Shown here piece by piece: positions 20,008 to 28,885 of a DNA stretch of 64,000 nt. The first letter of the stretch is position 1. Each line of letters opens with the position of its first letter. The notes beneath the pieces were generated by a model. That model searched no databases. It was given only the letters and a program-made list of their open reading frames with translations, and was not told the DNA's origin. Source of the DNA: Sediminibacterium sp. KACHI17 (GTDB lineage Bacteria; Bacteroidota; Bacteroidia; Chitinophagales; Chitinophagaceae). Both the position numbers and the translations under genes were made by a program. The stretch spans positions 2,977,501-3,041,500 of the forward strand of contig NZ_AP029612.1 in the NCBI RefSeq assembly GCF_040362915.1. Direction: 5' to 3'.

Positions 20008-21693
20008 TCTGATATCGATCATTTTCAGTTGTATCGATTTTTCTCCATTCCACTCATTTTCATCCAATGTAAAAACAAGGTCAACTGGTTTTTGCTGTTG
20101 TAGTAATTCAAATTTATTCGCCATATTGAAGCCGATACCTGTGAGTGTTATATTTTTTTGTTTCACTACAAATCGGATATGCTGGTCTTTTACAATTTTA
20201 GAAAACCCTGTATCATTGACTTTCTCTGCTATAAAAACAGGCCGCATATTATCCGGACCAAAAGGTTCCATCTGTTTAAGAATGTTATACAGCGTAGGCG
20301 TAATAGCTTCAAATTGAATTGGCGCATCTATAACGATCTCGGGTATGAGTTGTTCGGGTTGTATTTGTTCCTCTACTGCTTTTTCAAATGCAATAGCAAA
20401 ATCATTCACTTTTTCTGGTAGAAGCGTCATGCCTGCTGCTGCGAAATGTCCGCCATATCCTAGAAGATGTTCACGGCAAGCGTGTATGGCTTCATACAAG
20501 TTAAATCCTGCAACACTTCTGGCACTGCCGGCAACATATTCGCCGCTTTTGGTTAATACAATGGTTGGGCGATAATGTTTTTCAATCAATCTACTGGCAA
20601 CGATCCCTACAACCCCTTTATGCCAGTGCTCCTGATACACAACCGTAGTTTTTTTACGGGGGAAAGCCGGATCAGCTTCGATCAATGCCAATGCTTCTTC
20701 AGTAATAGAACTATCAGCTTCTCTGCGATCAGCATTATCACTGTGTAGCATTTCGGCAAAAGACATGGCTTTAGCAGGATCTTTTTCAATGAATAGCTGA
20801 ACCGCTTTTTTGGCATCATCCATTCTGCCTGCAGCATTCACCCTAGGAGCTATGATGAAAACCAGGTTATTGATGTACATGGTTTTTTGAACAGCCGCCA
20901 GCTCCATCAACGCTTTGATGCCGGCACAAGGGTTTTGATTTACTTTCTCCAGACCATAATAAGCAAGTATTCTGTTTTCTCCGCTGATAGGAACAATATC
21001 TGCAGCGATCGCCGTAGCAACCAGATCCAGATATGCTAAATGTGTACTTTCCGGAAGTGATAATTTTTCACTGATAGCAGTCATCAATTTAAAACCCACT
21101 CCGCATCCACATAATTCTTTATAAGGGTATGCACAATCAATTTGCTTGGGATTCAAAATGGCTGCTGCGGGTGGTAATTCCTGATCCGGTAAATGGTGAT
21201 CACAAACGATAAAATCAATATCCAATGATTTTGCATATTGGATCAGGTCAACTGATTTGATACCGCAGTCAAGCGAAATGATCAATGTAATTCCTGTTTC
21301 TTTGGCATAGTCAATCCCCATTTTTGAAACACCATATCCTTCGCGGTAACGGTGGGGAATATAAAAATCCACCTGATCATAAATCTCAGAAAGATACTGA
21401 TACATAGATGCTACAGCAGTAGTACCATCAACATCATAATCTCCAAATACCAGGATCTTTTCATGTTGCTGAAATGCATGAAGTATTCTGTTTACAGCTT
21501 TATCCATGTCTTTCATACTCCATGGACTGTGTAACTGCGAAAGCTGGGGTCTGAAAAAATCTTTTGCTTTATCGTAGGTGTCAATACCTCTTTGAACAAG
21601 AATGGCGCAAAGCGTTTTATTGATCTTCAATGCTTCGTGAAGCGATGCGGTCTTCTCTGCATCTCTGCTTAATATATTCCATCGTTTATTCAT
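19996..21693 (-). CDS. recJ: single-stranded-DNA-specific exonuclease RecJ
   Basis: The 565-residue protein is RecJ, a 5'-3' single-strand DNA exonuclease used in recombination and mismatch or base-excision repair. DHH-family motifs are clear: VFGDYDVDGTTA (about residue 80), ISLDCG (about 135), VCDHHLPD (about 163) and the DHHA1 region with GIVASRLIEKHY (about 365) and GYGGHFAAAG (about 417). The ATG at 21693 overlaps the stop of the upstream polyprenyl synthase gene by one base (TGATG), indicating coupled translation. The 3' end overlaps the convergent reductase gene. Confidence 0.96.
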   Translation of the reverse strand: MNKRWNILSRDAEKTASLHEALKINKTLCAILVQRGIDTYDKAKDFFRPQLSQLHSPWSMKDMDKAVNRILHAFQQHEKILVFGDYDVDGTTAVASMYQYLSEIYDQVDFYIPHRYREGYGVSKMGIDYAKETGITLIISLDCGIKSVDLIQYAKSLDIDFIVCDHHLPDQELPPAAAILNPKQIDCAYPYKELCGCGVGFKLMTAISEKLSLPESTHLAYLDLVATAIAADIVPISGENRILAYYGLEKVNQNPCAGIKALMELAAVQKTMYINNLVFIIAPRVNAAGRMDDAKKAVQLFIEKDPAKAMSFAEMLHSDNADRREADSSITEEALALIEADPAFPRKKTTVVYQEHWHKGVVGIVASRLIEKHYRPTIVLTKSGEYVAGSARSVAGFNLYEAIHACREHLLGYGGHFAAAGMTLLPEKVNDFAIAFEKAVEEQIQPEQLIPEIVIDAPIQFEAITPTLYNILKQMEPFGPDNMRPVFIAEKVNDTGFSKIVKDQHIRFVVKQKNITLTGIGFNMANKFELLQQQKPVDLVFTLDENEWNGEKSIQLKMIDIRSSI

Positions 21694-22655
21694 CAATAAT
21701 TCCTGTCAGTGGTATAACGAACCAATTCTTCAAGCGCATCTCTGAATTGGGAGTGAGGAAATTGATGCAGTATCGTTAAAGCTTCATCACGGAAGGCGAA
21801 CATTTTTTGTGTGGCGTATGCGATTCCGCCGGTAGTAACAACATGATCTATAACAAACTTCACCTTATCTTTTTGAGTGTTCTCATTTTTGATGATATAG
21901 ATGATCTTTCTTCTGATATCCGGACTGCAGTTATTCAATGTGTAGATCAAAGGCAGGGTTAACTTTTTTTCTTTGATATCATTGCCGGTTGGTTTTCCAA
22001 TATCTTCTGTTCCATAGTCAAAGAGATCGTCTTTGATTTGGAATGCCATGCCTACTTTTTCACCGAAGAGTCTCATCTTTTCTACATCTTGTTGATCGGT
22101 AAAAGTAGTGGATGCTCCTGCGGCGCACGCGGAGGCTAAAAGAGAGGCGGTTTTTCCATTGATTATTTCATAATAAATGGATTCTTTGAGGTTTAGATTT
22201 CTTGCTTTTTCGATTTGAAGCAATTCTCCTTCACTCATCAATCGTACTGCTTCAGATAAAATCCGCAGTACTTCATGGTCTTTATTGTTGAGGGATAATA
22301 AAAGTCCTTTTGAAAGCAGGTAATCACCCACAAGAACGGCGATCTTATTTTTCCAAAGTGCATTGATCGAGAAGAAGCCACGTCTTTCCATTGCATCATC
22401 GACCACATCATCATGTACTAGGGTAGCGGTATGCAGTAATTCTACCAAGGAGGCTGCCCGATAAGTGCTATCATTGACTTCACCCCCTAGTCGGGCACTC
22501 AATAAAACGAACATAGGTCTTAGCTGTTTACCTTTCCGCTTTACGATGTATTGCATGATACGGTCCAGTAAAGCCACTCTACTTTTGACAGCTTCCCTGA
22601 AATGCACTTCGAAATGAACTAATTCCTCTGATATTACTTTTTTAGCTAATTCCAT
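21693..22655 (-). CDS. polyprenyl diphosphate synthase
   Basis: This 320-residue trans-isoprenyl diphosphate synthase extends allylic diphosphates with isopentenyl diphosphate. The first aspartate-rich motif is in LVHDDVVDDAMERRG (about residues 75-89) and the second in FQIKDDLFDYG (about 205). The basic segment GKQLRPMFVLLSARLG (about 42-57) binds isopentenyl diphosphate. The size and sequence style suggest a medium or long-chain enzyme, probably making the menaquinone side chain; the exact chain length cannot be read off. It is the first gene of a two-gene unit with recJ. Confidence 0.93.
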   Translation of the reverse strand: MELAKKVISEELVHFEVHFREAVKSRVALLDRIMQYIVKRKGKQLRPMFVLLSARLGGEVNDSTYRAASLVELLHTATLVHDDVVDDAMERRGFFSINALWKNKIAVLVGDYLLSKGLLLSLNNKDHEVLRILSEAVRLMSEGELLQIEKARNLNLKESIYYEIINGKTASLLASACAAGASTTFTDQQDVEKMRLFGEKVGMAFQIKDDLFDYGTEDIGKPTGNDIKEKKLTLPLIYTLNNCSPDIRRKIIYIIKNENTQKDKVKFVIDHVVTTGGIAYATQKMFAFRDEALTILHQFPHSQFRDALEELVRYTTDRNY

Positions 22656-22745
22656 CGTTCTTAATTAGTTGCAAGATAACCATCGCTAACAACAATCGGT
22701 CGTTAAATGCAGCGTTCTGCATTGAAATTGAGTCTGGTATGAATA

Positions 22746-22777
22746 TTGTTGCTAATGGAGATTAAACAATATATTTG
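22746..22777 (+). promoter_or_regulatory. upstream promoter of the OmpA-family gene
   Basis: TTG (22746-22748 or 22749-22751) lies 18-21 bases before TATATTTG (22770-22777), an exact TAnnTTTG match. It would give a leader of about 85 nt. Confidence 0.5.
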
Positions 22778-22785
22778 TATAAATA

Positions 22786-22816
22786 TTGTCAATTTGTTTC
22801 ATAATATGTAAATTTG
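22786..22816 (+). promoter_or_regulatory. main promoter of the OmpA-family gene
   Basis: TTG (22786-22788), 20 bases, then TAAATTTG (22809-22816), an exact match to the Bacteroidota consensus, 54 bases before the ATG. With the element at 22746-22777 this makes a tandem promoter, in line with an abundant outer-membrane protein. Confidence 0.75.
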
Positions 22817-22870
22817 CAATGTTTATTTACATCAGTAAAAGAAGTTCTCATTAAATATCAATCAATAATT

Positions 22871-24406
22871 ATGGCAAGCAAAAAGAACATTTTAACACTG
22901 GCACTGATCGTTCTGATACAGTCGATCGGTATGGCTCAAACAGATTGGGGATGGGATTGGAAAGATACTTCCAAAATTTCTGTAAAGAAATTGCCCCAGC
23001 ATAATGAGTTCCTAAATAACCAGTACCCTTATCCTGCAGCTCCACGCAATCAGTGGGAGCTTGGTTTTGGCGTTGGTGCATCATCTATCACAGGTGATAT
23101 CAAATCTAAAACTGGTTTCGGTGCTACCGTTTCTTTGCGTAAGGCATTGAACCACACTTTTTCTATCAGAACAGGATTGACAGGTCTGTGGAATTCAGGT
23201 ACTGCTAATGCTTTTCAGGCAGCAGTAGGTCGTCCTGACTACAAAAACAGAACTTACCAATTAGGTTTTGATGTTATTGCTTCATTGAATGCAGCAAGTC
23301 ACTACCGTGGTAACCCTAAAACAAACGTGTATGTTTTAATGGGATATGCTTTGAATGCATCTAATGTGTTGTATAGAAGACCAGGTGGCGCACAGTCTGG
23401 TTACAGTACTTTCTATGGATTTAACCAGAATGAAAACTTTACCAATAGCCAAGCTGGTACCATCACAACTTTTGGTGGTGCAACCATCAACGGTAGACAA
23501 GCATACACATTGTACCATGGCTTGAACCTGGGTGGTGGTATTGCTTTCAAGTTGAGCAATAAAGTAAACATCGGATTGGAGCATAAGTATACTTTCACTG
23601 TACCAGGATATGATTTCTTGGATGGTGTTAGAGCTGGTAACAATAACGACTACATTGGCTTTACCAGTGCACGTGTAAACGTTAACATCGGTAATACTTC
23701 TAAGAAAGTTCAGCCTTTGTGGTGGCTCAATCCAAACAACTTTGTGTACAGCGAGTTGAACTCTCCTGCTCACATGAAGATGCCTAAAGTTGTTCTTCCT
23801 GATGCTGATAAAGATGGTGTTACAGATCAGTTTGACCTTGAGCCTAACACACCAGCTGGTGCTCCTGTTGATACTCACGGTCGTGCTAAAGATACTGACG
23901 GTGATGGCGTTCCTGATTACAAGGATAAAGAACTGTTGACCGCTCAGAAATGTTTCCCTGTGAACAATGATGGTATCGGTACTTGCCCTGAGCCAGCATG
24001 TTGCAAAGAGATCAAAGACATGATCGCTAACATGAAGCCTGCTGAAGCAGCTCCTCAGTGTAACATTGGTAGCTTACCAAGCATCCAGTTCAAAGGAAAA
24101 GCAACACTGTCTAAAGATGCTCAAAACATCTTAAATGGTGTAGCTGCAAGAATCAATGCAAATCCTACTTGTAACATTAAAGTGATTGGATATGGTGCAT
24201 CTAGCAAATCTGCTCAGCAGTTAAGCTGGGATCGCGTGAATGCTGTGATCAAATACCTGGTTGAAAAGCAAGGTATCTCTGAAAGCCGTTTCATCTTTAC
24301 TTATGGTCAGGATGGAGATGCTAACACTGTAGATCTTCAAGGAACATTGGATGCGGGTCCAAATACAGTACCTGCTCCACATCCAAATCTGAAAAGCAGA
24401 AACTAA
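22871..24406 (+). CDS. OmpA-family outer-membrane protein with TSP3 repeats
   Basis: This 511-residue protein has a signal peptide (about 1-22, ending GMAQ), an eight-strand-like barrel region (about 50-290), acidic calcium-binding type-3 repeats (DADKDGVTDQFDLEPN and DTDGDGVPDYKDKE, about 318-355) and a C-terminal OmpA/MotB-like domain (about 405-495) that would grip peptidoglycan. A short Cys-rich stretch (TCPEPACCKE) joins the last two. It probably tethers the outer membrane to the wall. Tandem consensus promoters and a perfect terminator suggest high expression. I start at 22871, where the signal peptide begins; an earlier in-frame ATG at 22814 overlaps the promoter. Confidence 0.9.
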   Translation: MASKKNILTLALIVLIQSIGMAQTDWGWDWKDTSKISVKKLPQHNEFLNNQYPYPAAPRNQWELGFGVGASSITGDIKSKTGFGATVSLRKALNHTFSIRTGLTGLWNSGTANAFQAAVGRPDYKNRTYQLGFDVIASLNAASHYRGNPKTNVYVLMGYALNASNVLYRRPGGAQSGYSTFYGFNQNENFTNSQAGTITTFGGATINGRQAYTLYHGLNLGGGIAFKLSNKVNIGLEHKYTFTVPGYDFLDGVRAGNNNDYIGFTSARVNVNIGNTSKKVQPLWWLNPNNFVYSELNSPAHMKMPKVVLPDADKDGVTDQFDLEPNTPAGAPVDTHGRAKDTDGDGVPDYKDKELLTAQKCFPVNNDGIGTCPEPACCKEIKDMIANMKPAEAAPQCNIGSLPSIQFKGKATLSKDAQNILNGVAARINANPTCNIKVIGYGASSKSAQQLSWDRVNAVIKYLVEKQGISESRFIFTYGQDGDANTVDLQGTLDAGPNTVPAPHPNLKSRN

Positions 24407-24426
24407 TTCTCGGATTAGTTACTTAT

Positions 24427-24465
24427 AAAAAAAGACCCGATTAAGTAATTAATCGGGTCTTTTTA
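24427..24465 (+). terminator. terminator of the OmpA-family gene
   Basis: AAAGACCCGATTAA and TTAATCGGGTCTTT form a perfect 14-bp stem with a GTAA loop, flanked by A and T runs. Confidence 0.95.
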
Positions 24466-24470
24466 TGTCC

Positions 24471-24526
24471 ATAGTTAATAGTCCATGGACCATGGACCAT
24501 AGACCATGGTCTATTAACTATTCACC
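24471..24526. repeat. heptad-repeat palindrome A
   Basis: Eight consecutive 7-base units in perfect register, each beginning with AT and including ATGGACC twice, ATAGTCC and ATAGACC. The outer arms ATAGTTAATAG (24471-24481) and CTATTAACTAT (24511-24521) are exact inverted repeats. It lies between the OmpA terminator and the HAD phosphatase gene and covers that gene's last four codons and stop. Same construction as elements B to E. Confidence 0.8.
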
Positions 24527-25176
24527 AAATCAAAATGTAACTCACCAAAATTTTGCAGCGATGATAATTTAAGGTCGGCAGCACCCCATCTCTCATCCTT
24601 TAATTGAGATACATGTGGTACAATCACACATTTCATTCTTGCTGCTTTTGCTGCGATCATGCCATTAAAAGAATCTTCAAAACAAATACATTCGGTTGGT
24701 TTGCTATTCAGTGAGGTTGCGCAATTCAGGTATACTTGGGGATGCGGCTTGCCATAAGCAAGGTCTTCTGCAGAAGCGGTAGCATGTAAGTATTGCTTGA
24801 TCCCGACAATTTGAACTACCAGATCTATTAAGGAAGGAGGTGATGATGTGGCCAATCCTATTTTGAAAGACTTGCGCTGGAAGAAATCAAAAATATAATC
24901 TACCCCAGGCATGATCTTTCCCTTCTTTTCAATCTTATCCAATACTAATTCCACAATTTTTTGCTCTGCTCGTTTCATCTCTGACTCCCCAATATTAAAA
25001 TACTGAAACCACCACTGCACAAACTCTTTGGTTCTGAGTCCGGTAGTGCTCTTGTATTGCTCTTCGGTCATATTAACGCCATACTGTTGGAATAATTCAG
25101 TGGCAGCTTCATTCCAAAGGGGTTCGCTGTCTATTAATAATCCATCAATATCAAAAATCACGGTATTCAATTGCAT
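24514..25176 (-). CDS. HAD-superfamily sugar phosphatase
   Basis: This 220-residue protein is a HAD hydrolase of the beta-phosphoglucomutase/hexitol phosphatase type (similar to E. coli HxpB/YniC). Motif I is FDIDGLLIDSE (about residues 8-18, nucleophile and acid Asp), motif II is LATSSPP (about 108), Lys is in YGKPHPQVY (about 145) and motif IV is FEDSFNGM (about 168). A helical cap lies at about 20-85. It probably removes phosphate from a sugar phosphate; the exact substrate is unknown. The final residues LVNS and the stop codon fall inside heptad palindrome A, so the repeat has shaped its C-terminus. Confidence 0.88.
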   Translation of the reverse strand: MQLNTVIFDIDGLLIDSEPLWNEAATELFQQYGVNMTEEQYKSTTGLRTKEFVQWWFQYFNIGESEMKRAEQKIVELVLDKIEKKGKIMPGVDYIFDFFQRKSFKIGLATSSPPSLIDLVVQIVGIKQYLHATASAEDLAYGKPHPQVYLNCATSLNSKPTECICFEDSFNGMIAAKAARMKCVIVPHVSQLKDERWGAADLKLSSLQNFGELHFDLVNS

Positions 25177-25306
25177 AATCAGTTTTTACAGCGCAAAAGT
25201 ATCTTTCCGCTTCTATTAAATGAACCTCAGGTCCTCATTTTTTGAACAATCACTTAACAATTTGATTACATTGCTTATTTTGCACGTCTTGCCAACTATC
25301 AACCTT

Positions 25307-26074
25307 ATGCGATTAACTGAACGCCTCAAGCATATTAAAGTTATCCGTTCAATTGTATACGCTGTTGTAGGAATCTTTTCTTACCCGGGTCTCGCCATCG
25401 TCAATAAGATAAAGATCGAAGGAACAGAGCATCTGGAACGCTTACCCAGAGAAAACGTACTGTTTGTCAGCAACCATCAAACCTATTTTGCAGATGTTAT
25501 CGCTTTCATCCATATTTTTTGTGCTGTAAAATGGAGGCGACAGAATAAACTCGGACTTCCATTTTATTTATTGAATCCTTTTACCAATGTCTATTTTGTA
25601 GCGGCAGAAGAAACCATGAATGGGAACTGGCTAAGCCGGTTGTTTAAATTAGGTGGTGCATTGACTGTTAAAAGAACATGGCGCGCAGAAGGGAAAGATG
25701 TACAACGTAACCGCGATGAATCGGATACGCAGAAAATCGACGAAGCATTAGATAAAAGTTGGGTCATCACTTTTCCGCAAGGCACAACCAAACCTTTTGC
25801 TCCCGGTAGAAAGGGAACAGCGCATATCATCAAGAATAATCAACCCGTTGTTGTACCGGTAGTCATTAATGGCTTCTGGCGCGCTTTTAATAAAAAAGGA
25901 TTAGCGTTCAAGAAAAAAGGATCGATATTGTCCATACGATTCAAGGAGCCTATGATTATTGATTATACACAACCCATAGAAGTCATTCTTGATCAGGTGA
26001 TGGATGCCATCGAGCAGAGCAAAGATTACATGCTGAAGGGCAGGCATCATCTGTTGAGTGTTCTTGATAAGTGA
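25307..26074 (+). CDS. lysophospholipid acyltransferase (PlsC family)
   Basis: This 255-residue membrane-associated protein is a 1-acyl-glycerol-3-phosphate acyltransferase relative. The catalytic HX4D motif is NHQTYFAD (about residues 64-71), and the substrate-binding segment FPQGTTKPFAPGRKGT (about 157-172) matches block III FPEGT. A hydrophobic anchor lies at about 15-35. It transfers an acyl chain to a lysolipid or related acceptor. The ATG at 25307 is preferred because a likely -7 element (TTATTTTG) ends about 25 bases before it; an ATG at 25220 would add 29 residues. It is divergent from the HAD gene. Confidence 0.88.
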   Translation: MRLTERLKHIKVIRSIVYAVVGIFSYPGLAIVNKIKIEGTEHLERLPRENVLFVSNHQTYFADVIAFIHIFCAVKWRRQNKLGLPFYLLNPFTNVYFVAAEETMNGNWLSRLFKLGGALTVKRTWRAEGKDVQRNRDESDTQKIDEALDKSWVITFPQGTTKPFAPGRKGTAHIIKNNQPVVVPVVINGFWRAFNKKGLAFKKKGSILSIRFKEPMIIDYTQPIEVILDQVMDAIEQSKDYMLKGRHHLLSVLDK

Positions 26075-26079
26075 TGCAA

Positions 26080-26595
26080 CTAGTCTTTGATAAACAAAGC
26101 CCTCAACTCGTTGGCATCATCCGGTTTCATTTTCCCAGCCAGGATTAGACGTATTTGTCTTCTTCTCAAAGCACCATCATACAGTTTCTTTTCTTCCTCT
26201 GTTTCCGGGATCAGTTCAGGTACTTTTCTAGGTTTGCCATTGGGATCTAATGCAACGAACGTGAAAAACGCTTCATTGCTTTCATATTTATATTGATGTA
26301 AGAGATCTTCTCCCCAAACTTTGATATGAATTTCCATTGAGGTATTAAAAGCTCTGCACACTTTAGCTTCAATATGTACCACATTACCCAATTTGATCGG
26401 GTTCTTGAAGCTTAAATTGTCTACAGAAGCAGTCATACTCGGTGTATTACAATGTCTGCCTGCTGCTATACCAGCAGCAATATCCATCCAGTACATTAAA
26501 CGTCCACCCATCAGATTGCCGAATGTATTGGTATCATTGGGTAATACCAGCTCATTCATGATAGTAAAACTCTCACTCACTTTTTTCCCTTCCAT
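26080..26595 (-). CDS. acyl-CoA thioesterase, hotdog fold (YciA-like)
   Basis: The 171-residue hotdog-fold protein hydrolyses acyl-CoA esters. It shows the family segment LPNDTNTFGNLMGGRLMYW (about residues 18-36), with the catalytic Asn/Asp region and the following helix IAAGIAAGRHC. Members form hexamers of hotdog subunits and set free CoA or protect against acyl-CoA build-up. It ends 5 bases from the convergent acyltransferase gene, another lipid enzyme, but convergence makes joint control unlikely. Confidence 0.92.
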   Translation of the reverse strand: MEGKKVSESFTIMNELVLPNDTNTFGNLMGGRLMYWMDIAAGIAAGRHCNTPSMTASVDNLSFKNPIKLGNVVHIEAKVCRAFNTSMEIHIKVWGEDLLHQYKYESNEAFFTFVALDPNGKPRKVPELIPETEEEKKLYDGALRRRQIRLILAGKMKPDDANELRALFIKD

Positions 26596-26673
26596 ACATT
26601 TAAAATTTTGGCAAAGATAAGGGAGATGTCTGAGTACTGTGGAATATGAAATGAATAGCGGCTGATACCGATG

Positions 26674-27771
26674 TTAAATGATCACATGCTCCAGTTTCGA
26701 CAAATAATCATCCTCAACATCTGCACCTATGCCATGTGCATTCGTAAGTTGTAGCTCCATGCCCGAGTAAGTGACGCCACCTTTAACCGGGTCCTCTTTG
26801 TGTCCTAGTAGGCATGTATCCAAATCATAAAATTTGATATTATCCTTTGCCATTGCAAAATGAACTTTAGCAGTTAGTGCAACCCTGCTTTCCAACATGC
26901 CCCCTAACATACAGGCAATGCCATGCTGCTCTGCAATTTCATTGATGCGAATAGCTTCTCTGATACCCCCGCTCTTTGCGAATTTGATATTGATGTAATG
27001 GCAAGCATTATTACATATAATGCGAGCTGCATCATGATGCGTAAATACACTTTCATCTGCCATCACAGGTATCGGAGAGCGCTTGCATAGTTCGGGTAAC
27101 AAATGATCATTCCATTTACGCATCGGTTGCTCACAGAACTGAATCTGATATTCACTTAAGGATGTCAATGCAGTGACAGCATCTTCGTAAGACCATCCTT
27201 GATTGGCATCAATGCGGAGAATGATGGTGTCTCCAATAGCAGCCCTGATTTTTTTGATACGCTCAATATCTGTCGCCACATCTTTTCCCAACTTCACTTT
27301 TATCATATTCACACCTTTATCCTTGAAAGCAATGGCTGTTTGGGCCATCGTTTCAGGGTCGCCAATACCAATGGTCAGGTCACTCTCTATTTTTTTTAAT
27401 TGTCCGCCAAGAAACTGATAAAGAGGCTGCTGTGCATACTTGGCAGCAATATCATACAAGGCCAGATCAAAAGCGCTTTTTGCAGTATAGTTGCCTGCCG
27501 TAAAAAGGTCCAATTCATTCAAACGATCATCGAGTGCTAACGGATCTTTACCCTTCCAAAGTATTGCAAAATCCTTGGCCATTTCAAAACAGGTAGCCTG
27601 CGTTTCCGCAGCTATCATGGGAAATGCAGAACATTCTCCTACACCGATAATACCCTCGCTGGTATGTATTCTGATGAATATATTCTGAGCATAATGCATG
27701 GTACCAGTTGCGATGGTAAAAGGTACCATTGGGATGGAATACTTATAGATCTCAGTTTGTGTAATGGTCAT
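26674..27771 (-). CDS. dipeptide epimerase (L-Ala-D/L-Glu type)
   Basis: This 365-residue enolase-superfamily enzyme has the capping domain at about 1-115 and barrel residues in order: KxK in MIKVKLG (about 163-165), metal ligands in RIDANQGW (about 191), CEQPM (about 217) and ADESVF (about 242), and Lys in INIKFAKSGG (about 266). It matches the L-Ala-D/L-Glu epimerase group, which converts the dipeptide released from murein peptides so that it can be degraded. A role in peptidoglycan recycling fits other murein enzymes in the window (namZ, amidase). It stands 16 bases downstream of the photolyase-like gene and could be in the same transcript. Confidence 0.9.
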   Translation of the reverse strand: MTITQTEIYKYSIPMVPFTIATGTMHYAQNIFIRIHTSEGIIGVGECSAFPMIAAETQATCFEMAKDFAILWKGKDPLALDDRLNELDLFTAGNYTAKSAFDLALYDIAAKYAQQPLYQFLGGQLKKIESDLTIGIGDPETMAQTAIAFKDKGVNMIKVKLGKDVATDIERIKKIRAAIGDTIILRIDANQGWSYEDAVTALTSLSEYQIQFCEQPMRKWNDHLLPELCKRSPIPVMADESVFTHHDAARIICNNACHYINIKFAKSGGIREAIRINEIAEQHGIACMLGGMLESRVALTAKVHFAMAKDNIKFYDLDTCLLGHKEDPVKGGVTYSGMELQLTNAHGIGADVEDDYLSKLEHVII

Positions 27772-27787
27772 TCGCGAATTTCAGGAA

Positions 27788-28885
27788 TTATCGCAAATAC
27801 TTCTCACATTTCTTCCAATATGCAAAGAAAGAAGGATAGTATCCCGTTACTTCCGGAAACATCCAACTTCTGGATTCTTGTATCCCTTCATAGTGCTTCG
27901 TCAGTGGATGTTCTTTAAAATACATCTCCGATGCTGGAAATAGTTTTTTCAATTCCAGAAATGAACCTGTATATATTTTAATTGCAGGGATATTTTTCTT
28001 TGCCAGCTGAATGATAAAAGAAAGTACCAGTTCACTAACAGGATAATTTTGAAAATGATTTGGCTCTAATAAAAGAATACGTGCGCCTGACTCTTCCCTG
28101 TGCCAATCAGGATCAAGTTGATAACTGTTGTACACAAAAACTTTCTTTTCTTGTAGATCTAGTTTTTCTGATTCAGGTAGGTTGGTAGATAATGACAGTG
28201 ATGATCTTTCTCTCATGATGTCCGGCACCTTAAAGTCATTGAACGCGTCATAGTCTACCGATAAGAATGTATTCAATTGATGACTACCTGTATACTTATT
28301 GATGTTGTCCTGATTTGCTACATATTTTTTACTGCTAAAACTTCCTGCTACCCATTGCCAACTCAAAGCATTACTCGCAAGATCCCCATCTAGTAAATGA
28401 TAATACATCCATTGCGATGGCGATGACCAATGTGCTCTTCCTATATTGCAACATAACATCGAAGTATACATTCGCAAATGGTTGTGCATATATCCGGTTC
28501 TGTATAATGTATCTATGCCTTTATCAATTGCTTCAATTCCGGTTGTAGCATTCGTTACCGCAGTACACATTTGATAATGATCTGTTGATGGCTGTGATTG
28601 TTTCAGATCAGTAAAGATCGCATCGTCCTTGGCTTGCCATACTCTTTGATAATATTCTCTCCAGGCCAATTCCTGTAACAATTTCTCTGACTGGTATACA
28701 GTATATTTTTTCAATACAGATGATCGGATCTGTGATAAAGAAATAACTCCCCTCGATAAATACGGTGAAAGTCTTGTGACTGCACCATCTAAAAAATTTC
28801 TTGTCTTCCCATAGGCTATTGGATTAATGGATGCAATACGAGCTTTGATTGCAACTATTTCTAATGGAAAATCATGTGTACTCAT
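27788..28885 (-). CDS. photolyase-like FAD-binding protein, domain order altered
   Basis: This 365-residue protein begins directly with the FAD-binding helical domain of photolyases/cryptochromes (about residues 15-215): ELAWREYYQRVW (about 68), TGYMHNHLRMY (about 130), HLLDGDLASNALSWQW (about 163) and the tail YVANQDNINKYTG. The normal N-terminal alpha/beta antenna domain is missing. Instead residues about 240-365 look like an alpha/beta fold (VFVYNSYQLD, ILLLEPNHFQNYPVSELV, IPAIKIYTGSF) and could be a relocated or replaced antenna domain. It overlaps the flavin reductase gene by 4 bases (ATGA). It may repair UV lesions or sense light; either is inference. Confidence 0.82.
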   Translation of the reverse strand: MSTHDFPLEIVAIKARIASINPIAYGKTRNFLDGAVTRLSPYLSRGVISLSQIRSSVLKKYTVYQSEKLLQELAWREYYQRVWQAKDDAIFTDLKQSQPSTDHYQMCTAVTNATTGIEAIDKGIDTLYRTGYMHNHLRMYTSMLCCNIGRAHWSSPSQWMYYHLLDGDLASNALSWQWVAGSFSSKKYVANQDNINKYTGSHQLNTFLSVDYDAFNDFKVPDIMRERSSLSLSTNLPESEKLDLQEKKVFVYNSYQLDPDWHREESGARILLLEPNHFQNYPVSELVLSFIIQLAKKNIPAIKIYTGSFLELKKLFPASEMYFKEHPLTKHYEGIQESRSWMFPEVTGYYPSFFAYWKKCEKYLR

